The notes beneath the pieces are model-generated. The model did not search any database. It worked only from the letters and a program-made list of their open reading frames with translations, and had not been told where the DNA came from. A program made the translations under genes and the position numbers. A stretch of DNA of 15,912 nt, taken from the NCBI GenBank assembly GCA_004558865.1, contig SFCY01000051.1, positions 1 through 15,912 of the forward strand, written 5' to 3'. Source of the stretch: Bacteroidales bacterium. Its GTDB lineage: Bacteria; Bacteroidota; Bacteroidia; Bacteroidales; Bacteroidaceae. Of the stretch, positions 1-7,369 are shown piece by piece (within the stretch, counting starts at the first letter, position 1; each line of letters begins with the position of its first letter).

Positions 1-154
1 GCGTAGCGGGCTACACGACCGATGAGACTTGACGTTTTGAGACCGATAGATGCAGAAGACGACCGAAACGACATGTATCCGTATCGGCTTGGCTTCTAAG
101 CCTAATTTATAGAACCGGCCATATACACGCAGACATGAAGAACCCGCCATAATG
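1..154. other. Left-edge non-coding stretch
   Basis: All three plus-strand frames hit a stop codon within the first 30 bases, and no recognisable protein is seen on the minus strand. The stretch holds a short imperfect inverted repeat around GGCTTCTAAGCC near position 90 and nothing else I can identify. It is probably a spacer between the terminator at 155-193 and a gene beyond the left edge. Confidence 0.4.
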
Positions 155-193
155 AAAAACGCCGTTCAAGACGTGATGTCCTGAACGGCGTTT
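155..193 (-). terminator. Intrinsic terminator of the secreted multidomain gene
   Basis: A 12-bp perfect stem (arms 157-168 and 182-193) is extended by a 3-bp GAC/GTC pairing around a GTGAT loop after one A.C mismatch. Read on the minus strand, the stem is followed by a run of T residues (TTTTTCATT), and it lies 27 bases past the stop codon of the gene ending at 220. That fits a Rho-independent terminator for that gene. On the plus strand the T run is short, so bidirectional action is possible but weaker. Confidence 0.85.
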
Positions 194-219
194 GTTGTTG
201 CTGTATATCTTACAGATGT

Positions 220-3200
220 TTACTTTCTCACCACCTTGCGTGAGACGGTGGTTCCATCAGCGTAGCGATACTTCACGATGTTCACACCCTGCTGCAGACC
301 GTTCTGACGGGCGCCATTCACGGAGTAGTACTCGATGCTCGAGGGCTGACCCATCTTGTTGGCGGCGTTGAGGTCGTTGACACCATTGAGGATGCCATCA
401 TAGTGATAAACGAGGACATTGTCCAAGAGGTAGAACAGGCCGCCGTCGCGCTTCCAAGCCAGTTTGATGGTCTTGCCGGCATACGGAGTTAGGTCTACCG
501 TCTGGTTGGTCCAGCTCTCGCCCACAGTCTCGTCGGTGTAGAGAGGCTCGAAGCTTGCCAAGTCGTTGCCGGAGCCGCAGGTAATCACACCCTTGGCATC
601 CACGCCGTAGGAATAGAAGTCGAGGAAGGTCTGTCCCTCAGCGGGAATCTCGATGCCACGTGTGACGAGGTAGCCGTCGCCCTCCTCGCTCACTACAGCC
701 TCAGCATCCTGATAAGCCATTCCGGCAAAGTCTGTAGTGCCGGTCAAAGCGAATCCATTGCCATCGGCATCGTTGACCAGCTGCCAATCATCGCCGATTC
801 CATTTTCGAATCCATCGCTCAACAGAGCCTGAACCTTGTCGGTCTCAAGCGCGTGGTCGCCATAGTAGAGAGCATCGGCCTCGCCTTCGCAAGCCACCTT
901 GAGGTCGCCGGCCGAAGTATGAATCACGATGGTGTCTTTGTAAGCCTTTACGTCGGCAGGAGTGAAGACAATCTTCACCTTCATGTCTTCAAGATTCTGT
1001 GCGGTGGTGGACAGGGCGGTAGCCTTGAACACGCCGTCGGCAGAATTGTCAACAGAAGTGATGGTGAGAGGATTGCTACCGAGATTGCGTACAGTCACAG
1101 TGGAAGTGCTGGTGCGGAGCAATGTGGGCTTGGAGAACTTCACCTTCTCGGTGTCCACCCAAGCGGAGTCGGCCTTGTCGATGGTGACGTTGAGGCTGAG
1201 GTTGCTGAGCTTGACCATGTCGTCGCCCTTCTGCTCCCAGCTGCTCTTCACATAGAGGAAGCGTACAACGTGGTGGCCATAGCCGAACTTCAGCAAGGAA
1301 GGATCCAACAGGGAAGAGCTGGCATCGCACTGACCACTGTATTCAGCGGCCAAAGAGTCGTCGATGAAGATGCGGGTGCCGTCAGCAAAGACGGAGTCTT
1401 GTTTTTCCCAGTCATATCCCTTTGCGGAGCTGTTGTAGGCGTCGAAGGAGAGGACACCCGTCTGTCCCTGCGGAACGTCGAACTCCACGTCGAGCCAAGA
1501 CTGCTCATTGCCGTAAGCGTTCTGTCCGTGGGTGGAGTTGAAGGCGAAAGGAGTTTCCGTGGTCTTCTCCACCAAGAACGGATGCTGGTAGGAAGTGTTG
1601 AAGTGCAGGTCACCGGCCTTCACGATGGCCTTGAAGTCGGTTTCGAGCGTGTCGAGGTGGGCCACTACGGCAGCGAAGAAGTCGCCGGCTGTGGTATGGA
1701 TGGTGAGGTTGCCCTTATGGTCGCCAGCGCCCTTGCCCTTGAACGTGAGCTGTACGGGAAGCTGGTTGAGCAGGGTTGCGGCAGAGTCGGAGACGACACC
1801 GCTGAACTCAGGATTGTCTGAGGAGAAGCCAGTCACCTTCAGCGCATTGCTGCCCAAGTTGGTCAAGTTAGCCTCAGCGGAGAGGCTCACGGGATAATAG
1901 CCTGAATAGACAGTTCCAAAGTCGATGTCCTTGGTGTTGAGCTGGGCGTCGTCGGCCTTGATGTCCTTCAGGTCGAGGGCAAAGTTGGAGAGCCACATGT
2001 AGTGGTCTTCAGCCAAGGACCACATCGAGCTCTGGAGCATAAGGCTGTACTCGCCGGGGCCGAAGACTTGGTTGCCAGAGAGGTCGTTCACGACAGTGTC
2101 GGGATGCACGTTCTTGTTGATGTAATAGGTATAGCCACCATGTGCGTCGTCCCACACGTCGGTGCGGAACTGCACGCTGCCGTCGATGCCCTTGCACTCG
2201 CCAAGCCAAGACAGGGTGCCCAATTTGCCTTCGGGCACCGTGAAGTTGACATTGACAGAATAGGTCATGTTTGTCTGATACTCAGGCACGAGGGCATACT
2301 TTGAATAAGTGGTGGAGTCCACGACAAAAGACTTGCCGTATTCGGGCTCAGAGAAGAGAATGGTGCCACGGTCGACCACCTTGTTGAAAGGCTGTCCCGG
2401 ATCTACCTTGGCCTTGACTTCCATGGTTATCTTTTTGCCGGCATCGTCGGTGACATAGATGTAGCCGATATAGTTGTCGTTGGCCTCAGTGGGCATGAAG
2501 CGGAAGTTGACATCGCACATCTGGCCACCGGTCAAGGTGGAGTCCTTTGCGTTCAGCACAGTGAGCTGGGGATCGGAGGTGGTCACGGTGAAGTGGCCGT
2601 CGGCCTGTCCCTTGTTGATCAGCTTGAAGCTCTGGACTGACTTCTGGTTGGGCTTCATGGGCTGCGAAGTCAGGTCGAACGACTCGTGGTCGGTGGAGAA
2701 GCTGTAGCCGTCGGGCATCTTGGTCATCTTGAACGCAGTGTAGAACTCGCGCGTGTTGTAGTAGTAGGTGCCGTCGTATGAGCCCAACTGCGTGATGATG
2801 GGGTTCTGATTGGCAGTGATGGTGTTGCCATCCTCAGACAGGGTGAACGACAAATCGTCATGGCGGTCGTAGCTGTAGGCTGAATAGTAGGTGCACGACT
2901 CCAAGATGTAATACGAGATGCTGCCATATTGGCTGGCAGAGCCAATAAAGCAGAACTGCTTGGTCGTGGGGTCGCCATAGTTCATCTGCGGAGTGCTGAT
3001 GGTGATGCGGCGATTTGAGGCGTCGTAGGTGCCCTCAACTTTGTCGGAGAATGTGGCATCGGGCGTAAGACCGCTCGCCTTCAGATAGTTGTTCCAATCC
3101 GATATCGTGGCTTTATTGCCATCGATAGTCACGGTCAGGGCAAAGCCCTTTGTGACGGGATTGTTGTAGTAGTCCATCGTGGTGCCCTCCACCCAATACT

Positions 3201-3264
3201 TCTGGGCTGAGACACTGCACGAGAACAAGGCCAGAAAGGCCAAAACAGAGGTCAGCTTTTTCAT
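220..3264 (-). CDS. Secreted multidomain protein with T9SS-type C-terminal sorting domain
   Basis: A 1014-residue secreted protein of unknown molecular function. It starts with a signal peptide (MKK, hydrophobic core, VSA cleavage before Gln21). A beta-rich domain (about 25-180) follows, then an ASH/HYDIN-like Ig domain (about 189-288). Next come two copies of a roughly 250-residue module (about 290-540 and 541-793), each a jelly-roll-like segment followed by an ASH-like domain with the shared motifs NLGSN and IHT-x-AGD. A choice-of-anchor J/cleaved-adhesin-like domain beginning DGFENG lies at about 817-955. The last 55 residues resemble a type A T9SS sorting domain, with the motif GVNIVKY and the end RKVVRK. 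By family knowledge such proteins are exported by the Sec and type IX systems and attached to the surface or released. Binding or adhesion is an inference; no catalytic motif was seen. Cys16 could mimic a lipobox, but the residue at -2 (Phe) is unfavourable. The next gene upstream on the same strand encodes a PorE-like protein. Confidence 0.85.
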   Translation of the reverse strand: MKKLTSVLAFLALFSCSVSAQKYWVEGTTMDYYNNPVTKGFALTVTIDGNKATISDWNNYLKASGLTPDATFSDKVEGTYDASNRRITISTPQMNYGDPTTKQFCFIGSASQYGSISYYILESCTYYSAYSYDRHDDLSFTLSEDGNTITANQNPIITQLGSYDGTYYYNTREFYTAFKMTKMPDGYSFSTDHESFDLTSQPMKPNQKSVQSFKLINKGQADGHFTVTTSDPQLTVLNAKDSTLTGGQMCDVNFRFMPTEANDNYIGYIYVTDDAGKKITMEVKAKVDPGQPFNKVVDRGTILFSEPEYGKSFVVDSTTYSKYALVPEYQTNMTYSVNVNFTVPEGKLGTLSWLGECKGIDGSVQFRTDVWDDAHGGYTYYINKNVHPDTVVNDLSGNQVFGPGEYSLMLQSSMWSLAEDHYMWLSNFALDLKDIKADDAQLNTKDIDFGTVYSGYYPVSLSAEANLTNLGSNALKVTGFSSDNPEFSGVVSDSAATLLNQLPVQLTFKGKGAGDHKGNLTIHTTAGDFFAAVVAHLDTLETDFKAIVKAGDLHFNTSYQHPFLVEKTTETPFAFNSTHGQNAYGNEQSWLDVEFDVPQGQTGVLSFDAYNSSAKGYDWEKQDSVFADGTRIFIDDSLAAEYSGQCDASSSLLDPSLLKFGYGHHVVRFLYVKSSWEQKGDDMVKLSNLSLNVTIDKADSAWVDTEKVKFSKPTLLRTSTSTVTVRNLGSNPLTITSVDNSADGVFKATALSTTAQNLEDMKVKIVFTPADVKAYKDTIVIHTSAGDLKVACEGEADALYYGDHALETDKVQALLSDGFENGIGDDWQLVNDADGNGFALTGTTDFAGMAYQDAEAVVSEEGDGYLVTRGIEIPAEGQTFLDFYSYGVDAKGVITCGSGNDLASFEPLYTDETVGESWTNQTVDLTPYAGKTIKLAWKRDGGLFYLLDNVLVYHYDGILNGVNDLNAANKMGQPSSIEYYSVNGARQNGLQQGVNIVKYRYADGTTVSRKVVRK

Positions 3265-3383
3265 AAGCGTAATGATTTAGTTAAAAGAAAAGTTCTGTCA
3301 ATGTTATATATTAAATTCGGTCAAAATGTACGTTAGCTACGACATTAAGCGCACTCGTGTGAGCAATTCTGTTTTTACCGCTA

Positions 3384-3391
3384 CAAATATA
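3384..3391 (-). promoter_or_regulatory. Candidate promoter -7 box for the secreted protein gene
   Basis: The minus strand reads TATATTTG, matching the Bacteroidetes -7 consensus TAnnTTTG, about 120 bases upstream of the start codon at 3264 in an AT-rich stretch. No good TTTG -33 box lies at 19-21 bp spacing; the nearest is TTTC at 23 bp. The call rests on the -7 match and position alone. Confidence 0.4.
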
Positions 3392-3493
3392 AACAAAATT
3401 ATTATTATAAAAAAGAAAATTATTTTATTTTTTCAAATATTTTAAAAAAAATTAGAGACAAACTATATTTTAGGGGGAGAAAACCTCAGATTT

Positions 3494-3541
3494 GGTTTGT
3501 GAGTTTGTGAGTTTATGAGTTTGTGAGTTTGTGAGTTTGTG
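3494..3541. repeat. 8-bp tandem repeat, block 1
   Basis: Five full copies of GAGTTT(G/A)T start at 3501, 3509, 3517, 3525 and 3533, preceded by a near copy at 3494-3500. The array is non-coding. It lies about 230 bases upstream of the start codon of the secreted protein gene and is separated from block 2 by 27 bases of unrelated sequence. Confidence 0.95.
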
Positions 3542-3567
3542 AAACAGCTATAAACAACCCATGAAGT

Positions 3568-3680
3568 AAGTTCGTGAGTTTATGAGTTTATGAGTTCGTA
3601 AGTTCGTGAGTTCGTGAGTTCGTGAGTTTGTGAGTTTGTGAGTTTGTGAGTTTGTGAGTTTGTGAGTTTATGAGTTTTGT
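3568..3680. repeat. 8-bp tandem repeat, block 2
   Basis: Thirteen consecutive copies of (G/A)AGTT(T/C)(G/A)T run from 3568 to 3671, followed by a partial copy to 3680. Copies with C at the sixth base cluster at the left (3568-3623) and copies with T at the right. That pattern suggests expansion by slippage from locally diverged units. There are no spacers, so it is not a CRISPR array. Confidence 0.95.
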
Positions 3681-3854
3681 AGGGGTTCGCCAGATTTGAA
3701 CCCTATATTCAGCCTAACAAGTTAAGTTAGACAGCGTTTGTTTAGGAGTACAATTCTCCGAACAGTTGCAACCGACAAGCGACGAATAGCTTCAGTCCTA
3801 TTTTGTACCGACCATCGGTTGGGGCTGGACCGACAACGTGCCGCCCCATAGATA

Positions 3855-3899
3855 AGGCCAAGGGGAGAATCGGAATGACTCGGATTCTCCCCTTGGCCT
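3855..3899. repeat. Perfect 17-bp inverted repeat, possible terminator
   Basis: Arms at 3855-3871 and 3883-3899 (AGGCCAAGGGGAGAATC and its exact complement) enclose an 11-base loop. The element lies about 105 bases past the stop codon of the minus-strand porE-like gene. A long GC-rich stem suits transcription termination or 3'-end protection, but neither strand has a classic T run directly after it. It could therefore be a dispersed palindromic repeat instead. Confidence 0.7.
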
Positions 3900-4005
3900 A
3901 TACCTTATTTATAAATAGCTACTTTCTTGAGAAGTGCAAAACGGGTGATTTCACACCTCGGCCTATACCTTTTATATATATAGGGCGGGGACGACAGCCG
4001 GAAAC

Positions 4006-6123
4006 CTAAAAGTAGATGTCGTACTCATCCTGGTCGCCCGTCTCCTTCTTCTCCTCGGGCTTGGGCTTGGGCTGCTCTTTCAGCTTTCCATGCTCGTCGA
4101 ACATTCCATAGGTGGTGCGAAGCACGATGAACTCCGTGCGACGGTTGAGCTGGTTGCAGATTTCCTGCTGGTCCTTCTTCAACTTCTTGATGAAATCCTC
4201 CGTCAGCACGTCGCCCTCCTTCAGCCAGCTGTACTTCTCCGTGAGCTTCTTCTTAACCGTCTTCGGCTTGCCCTTGCCATAGCCTACGGGCGAGAGCCTG
4301 TCGGCGGCGATGCCATGGGCGATGAGATACTGCACGACGGCCTCGGCGCGGCGCTGCGAGAGCCGCTGGTTGTAGGCCTCAGAGCCCTTGTAGTCGCAAT
4401 GGGCCGAGAGCTCGATGGTGACGTTGGGATTCTCGTTGAGCAACTTCACCAAGTCGTCGAGGGCCTTGGTAGACTCGGGGCGCAACGTGGACTTGTCGAA
4501 GTCGTAGAAAATGTTGTCGATGAGTACCGGCGCGGTGATGCTGGCCAGGGGGAACTGCAGCACATCCTCGTGGCTCTCTTCGGTCCTCACCACCTTCACT
4601 TCCTCTTGATGGTTGAGGTAGCCCTTGCACGAGGCCATGAGGAGATAGGTGACTCCGGGCTTCACCACACGCGTGAAGCTTCCATCGCTCTTGACGGAAA
4701 TCTTCTCGTTGGTGCCGTCGTCGCCGATGATGGTCACTTGCGCGGCTGGCAGCTCGTAGCCATCCATCTCGTAGACCCAGCCTTTGATGGTGTTGACGAT
4801 TTCTGGATTTTCAAACGAATAGATATGGTCAAAACCGCGCCCGTCGCCACGGTTGCTTGAGAAGAAGCCGCGGTTGTGGGGCCCCTCAAAGGTCATGCCG
4901 AAGTCGTCGCCGTTGGAATTGAGCGGATAGCCGGGATGGAAAAGCTTGTAGTGGCCGTCCTTGCCCACGGTTGCGATGTAGATGTCGAGTCCGCCCATGC
5001 CCGGATGGCCGTCGGAGGAGAAATAGAAGTCGCCGTTGGGACGGAAAGTGGGAAAGCACTCGTTGCCCGGCGTGTTGATGGGCTCGCCAAGGTTCTCCAC
5101 GCCACCGAAGCCGGCCGGTGTGATGCGCACGCGCCAGATGTCCAGTCCTCCCTTGCCGCCCGGCATGTCGCTCGTGAAATAGAGCCAGAGGCCGTCGGGG
5201 GAGATGGCCGGGTGGGCGTAGTTGGACAGCGTGTCGGCGGTGAGCTTCACCTCCGATGCCTTGCCCCAGGCCGCATCTGCGCGGCCCGACTTCACGATCT
5301 GCGCATAGCGGGGATAGTTGGGGTCGGTGGTGCACTGGGTGAGATACATCTCGCGACCATCCACGGAGAAGCAGCAAGCGCCCTCGTCGGCGTTGGTGTT
5401 GAGTCCACCAGCCACGACTTCGGGCTTGGACCACTTGCCCGCGTCGTCCTTCTGCGACATGAAGATGTCGCCCGGTTTGGCGCCCGTTATGCCACTCAGC
5501 TCATCCCCCATCGCCTCATTGCGCGTCGACGTGAAGTAGAGCTGGTCGTAATTGTCACCATAGAGCATGGGCGAATAGTCGGCTCGCCGTGAATTGAACT
5601 CCTCCATCCGCCTCACCGTGTAGCGGCTTCCGGCTTTCTTCCACTGCGCGGCACGCTGGGCCGAGACCAGTGCGTCGGAGGCCAGCTCGTCGTCGGGCAG
5701 CTTGGTCCGCAGCTCGGCCAACACCTTCTCGGCGGCGGGATAGGCGCCGGACTTGAGCAGCAGCCGGGCGTAGGCCAGACTGTCCTGGGCGTTGGCACGT
5801 CCATAGCGGATGGCATTGGAATAGGCGGCGACAGCCCTCTCGGTCTGCAGGCTCTTGCTGTAGCAATAGGCCATTTTCAAGGCTATGTCGCCACGTTTGT
5901 CGCGTTGCTTGGGCTGGGTCATCCTGTAGGCTTGTTTGAATTCATTGCCCGCATCATAATATTCGCCCAACGACAGATATTTCTCGCCTTTCTTGAGGTG
6001 CTTGTCCACGCCGCACGAGGACAACGAAAGCAGCATCGGCAACACAACAAGAAGGGGCAACAGCCCGCCAAAGGCAAGCTTTGCCGAATAGGACAATAGT
6101 ATATTGCGCAGTTTCTTTCTCAT
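4006..6123 (-). CDS. porE: PorE-like T9SS lipoprotein: TPR, beta-propeller, CRD, OmpA
   Basis: A 705-residue outer-membrane-associated lipoprotein. The chosen start gives a signal sequence MRKKLRN with a hydrophobic core and lipobox LSSC (Cys37); the open frame extends upstream to 6648, but that part has no signal and is compositionally odd. Domains in order: TPR-like helices (about 40-170), a PD40/WD40-type beta-propeller (about 180-435) with blades such as ISPDGLWLYFTSDMPGGKGG, a carboxypeptidase-regulatory-like domain (about 440-525), and an OmpA C-terminal domain (about 527-655). Asp577 and Arg592, 15 apart, match the peptidoglycan-binding pair of OmpA/Pal proteins. This domain order is that of Porphyromonas gingivalis PorE (PG1058), a T9SS component thought to link the machine to the cell wall. 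Similar lipoproteins without a proven T9SS role exist in Bacteroidales, so the family is firm and the orthology likely. The tail (after about 680) is charged and Pro/Lys/Glu-rich. Confidence 0.8.
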   Translation of the reverse strand: MRKKLRNILLSYSAKLAFGGLLPLLVVLPMLLSLSSCGVDKHLKKGEKYLSLGEYYDAGNEFKQAYRMTQPKQRDKRGDIALKMAYCYSKSLQTERAVAAYSNAIRYGRANAQDSLAYARLLLKSGAYPAAEKVLAELRTKLPDDELASDALVSAQRAAQWKKAGSRYTVRRMEEFNSRRADYSPMLYGDNYDQLYFTSTRNEAMGDELSGITGAKPGDIFMSQKDDAGKWSKPEVVAGGLNTNADEGACCFSVDGREMYLTQCTTDPNYPRYAQIVKSGRADAAWGKASEVKLTADTLSNYAHPAISPDGLWLYFTSDMPGGKGGLDIWRVRITPAGFGGVENLGEPINTPGNECFPTFRPNGDFYFSSDGHPGMGGLDIYIATVGKDGHYKLFHPGYPLNSNGDDFGMTFEGPHNRGFFSSNRGDGRGFDHIYSFENPEIVNTIKGWVYEMDGYELPAAQVTIIGDDGTNEKISVKSDGSFTRVVKPGVTYLLMASCKGYLNHQEEVKVVRTEESHEDVLQFPLASITAPVLIDNIFYDFDKSTLRPESTKALDDLVKLLNENPNVTIELSAHCDYKGSEAYNQRLSQRRAEAVVQYLIAHGIAADRLSPVGYGKGKPKTVKKKLTEKYSWLKEGDVLTEDFIKKLKKDQQEICNQLNRRTEFIVLRTTYGMFDEHGKLKEQPKPKPEEKKETGDQDEYDIYF

Positions 6124-6143
6124 ACAAGGTAATAACGAAGGCC

Positions 6144-6161
6144 ATGGCAAAATATTGCCAT
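6144..6161. promoter_or_regulatory. 18-bp dyad just upstream of the porE-like start
   Basis: ATGGCAA, AATA, TTGCCAT form a perfect inverted repeat with 7-bp arms, 20 bases upstream of the start codon at 6123. It could be an operator or a small hairpin in the 5' leader. No promoter consensus was found beside it. A chance palindrome of this length is not excluded. Confidence 0.4.
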
Positions 6162-6261
6162 CGGCGGAGGTGGATGGCCGTTTTTCCCCACGCCTCCAAC
6201 ACGGGTCGCCGCCTGTCGTATTGCGGGGCGTGGACCACCAGCCAACTGTCTGCATAAAATC

Positions 6262-6349
6262 TGTGACAGTTGACACGATAAACCGTGTCAGTTGGCACGA
6301 TAGTCCGTGACAATTGGCACGATAGTCCGTGACAGTTGCCACAGATTGT
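6262..6349. repeat. Four tandem 22-bp repeats with internal dyad
   Basis: Units begin at 6262, 6284, 6306 and 6328. The core is GTGACAGTTGGCAC followed by GATAGTC, with 1-3 substitutions in the first three units; the fourth diverges after the core. Each core has the imperfect dyad GTGnCA..TGnCAC. The repeats lie 139-226 bases upstream of the porE-like start and 234-321 bases upstream of the 6583 promoter. They could bind a regulator in phase (22 bp is about two helical turns) or be a neutral slippage array. Confidence 0.85.
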
Positions 6350-6582
6350 GAGGAATAGGTTCTTCGCCAGGCGGAAGCTCTTTGCCAAGCCAACCGAAAA
6401 CTGGCGCAGAATCCCCAACTGGCGGCGGTGTTGGCCAAGGACGGAAACAGGCCTGCGGTGGGGTCAAGAGCCACGGCTGCAAATCGGAAGCGCACCTGCC
6501 GACTAAGGAGAGGAAGCGCAGGCAAGGCCATCGTCGGAACGGAAGTCGGCAAGGGCGGAAAACGACAAAAAAAGGAAAACAC

Positions 6583-6613
6583 TTTGTGGTTTCGATATTT
6601 TAGATTAACTTTG
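6583..6613 (+). promoter_or_regulatory. Bacteroidetes-type promoter of the 210-residue protein gene
   Basis: TTTG (6583-6586), a 19-bp spacer and TAACTTTG (6606-6613) match the Bacteroidetes sigma-70 consensus TTTG-N19-21-TAnnTTTG in full. The predicted transcription start is about 6620, leaving a leader of roughly 37 bases before the ATG at 6657. Confidence 0.85.
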
Positions 6614-6656
6614 CACATCAAAGTAAAATATAGAATATACAAAGCCAAAAATTAAA

Positions 6657-7289
6657 ATGGGAATATTTTCAAATCTGTTTAAGAAGAAAGAAGACGAACA
6701 GAAGAAGACCGGCGGAATGGAAGACTACATGACGCTGATAAGGGTTTATTTTCAAGCAGCCATAGCGGCCAACTTGGGCATCACCAACTTGGCCATGCTG
6801 CCCGACCTGCGCACGTTCAAGTCGACGCTCCACGTGCCGACGGTGAACAACAAGCTCGGCGTGGGCGAGCGCAACCACTGCAAGAAGATGATGAAGGACC
6901 TCTACAAGACCGACGACGACTTCTTCAAGGAGATAGACCAGAGCATACGCAAAAACTGCCGCCGCATACAAGACCTGCAGCCCTTCATGTTCCAGTTCCA
7001 GGGCTTCAGCCAGAACCTGATGATGCTCATCGGCAACCTGATGAAGTTCAAGCTCCGCGTACCGTCCATCTTCAAGAAGACCATCTATGGCATGACCCAA
7101 CAAACCGTGGCCGACATCTTCACGAAGAACGACTACAAGGACCCGTCGGTGGCCAAGACCGTGATGGAGGTGAGGAAGTACAACCACCGTTTGGGATTCT
7201 CGCAGAAATGGGTCACCGACTTCATCTTCCAAGTGGTGATGCTGGCCAAGAAAGAGCCGAGACCCAAAGACGAAAACGAAAAGAAATAA
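6657..7289 (+). CDS. Uncharacterised 210-residue cytoplasmic protein
   Basis: I do not recognise this family. The protein has no signal peptide or clear membrane segment. The N-terminus MGIFSNLFKKKED is a short amphipathic stretch followed by a charged linker. The core (about 20-195) looks mostly helical and is rich in Lys, Phe and Met, with a methionine/phenylalanine-rich middle (FMFQFQGFSQNLMML, about residues 114-128). The C-terminus is a charged tail (KKEPRPKDENEKK). It is transcribed alone from a consensus promoter, and another consensus promoter follows before the zapB-like gene, so it need not share their regulation. The amphipathic N-terminus might allow peripheral membrane contact, which is an inference only. 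The start is well supported by promoter spacing. Confidence 0.85.
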   Translation: MGIFSNLFKKKEDEQKKTGGMEDYMTLIRVYFQAAIAANLGITNLAMLPDLRTFKSTLHVPTVNNKLGVGERNHCKKMMKDLYKTDDDFFKEIDQSIRKNCRRIQDLQPFMFQFQGFSQNLMMLIGNLMKFKLRVPSIFKKTIYGMTQQTVADIFTKNDYKDPSVAKTVMEVRKYNHRLGFSQKWVTDFIFQVVMLAKKEPRPKDENEKK

Positions 7290-7319
7290 GCCGTTCGGCT
7301 GAAGAAATACTTTAAAATA

Positions 7320-7351
7320 TTTGGTTATTTATCAGATTTGCGTTAAATTTG
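7320..7351 (+). promoter_or_regulatory. Promoter of the zapB-like/zapA/rny operon
   Basis: TTTG (7320-7323), a 20-bp spacer and TAAATTTG (7344-7351) are a full match to the Bacteroidetes consensus. The predicted transcription start near 7358 gives a very short leader, about 12 bases, before the ATG at 7370. Confidence 0.85.
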
Positions 7352-7369
7352 TACACAAATTGAACTGCA

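Larger units (their letters stand above)
3265..4005. other. 741-bp intergenic region between two minus-strand genes
   Basis: No convincing gene lies here. From left to right it holds a 5' leader and very AT-rich promoter zone for the secreted protein gene (3265-3480), two blocks of an 8-bp tandem repeat (3494-3680), a more complex unexplained stretch (3681-3850), a perfect 17-bp inverted repeat (3855-3899), and an AT-rich tail to the stop codon of the porE-like gene. The 12-mer GGCCTATACCTT occurs twice (3895-3906 and 3960-3971). The one plus-strand open frame here (3803-4009) has no recognisable features and crosses the inverted repeat, so it is not called. Confidence 0.6.
6124..6656. other. 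533-bp intergenic region upstream of porE-like gene
   Basis: The region lies between divergent genes. It contains an 18-bp dyad next to the minus-strand start (6144-6161), four 22-bp tandem repeats (6262-6349), a GC-rich stretch of no recognised content (6350-6560), and a clear plus-strand promoter (6583-6613). Open frames cross it on both strands, including an upstream extension of the porE-like frame. They show no signal peptide, domain or plausible start, and probably arise from the high GC content. Confidence 0.6.

Noticed and set aside
853..1821. 322-codon plus-strand open frame inside the secreted protein gene
   Set aside because: It is antisense to a continuous, domain-rich coding sequence with a signal peptide and sorting domain, and shows no features of its own.
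3494..3680. CRISPR array
   Set aside because: The unit is 8 bp, directly adjacent copies have no spacers, and no cas gene is nearby.
3681..3760. tRNA-like sequence (T-arm-like GATTTGAACCC and a 5-bp stem with 7-base loop)
   Set aside because: The T-arm stem does not pair, no acceptor stem closes the structure, and neither strand places a plausible anticodon with U33.
6262..6349. CRISPR array
   Set aside because: The 22-bp units are contiguous without spacers.
6124..6648. Upstream extension of the porE-like frame by 175 codons
   Set aside because: It would bury the lipoprotein signal sequence and Cys37 inside the protein, crosses the 22-bp repeats and has an atypical composition. The ATG at 6123 gives a standard lipoprotein start.
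7289..7300. Terminator after the 210-residue protein gene
   Set aside because: AGCCG-TT-CGGCT is a 5-bp stem with a 2-base loop and no T run, too weak to call.
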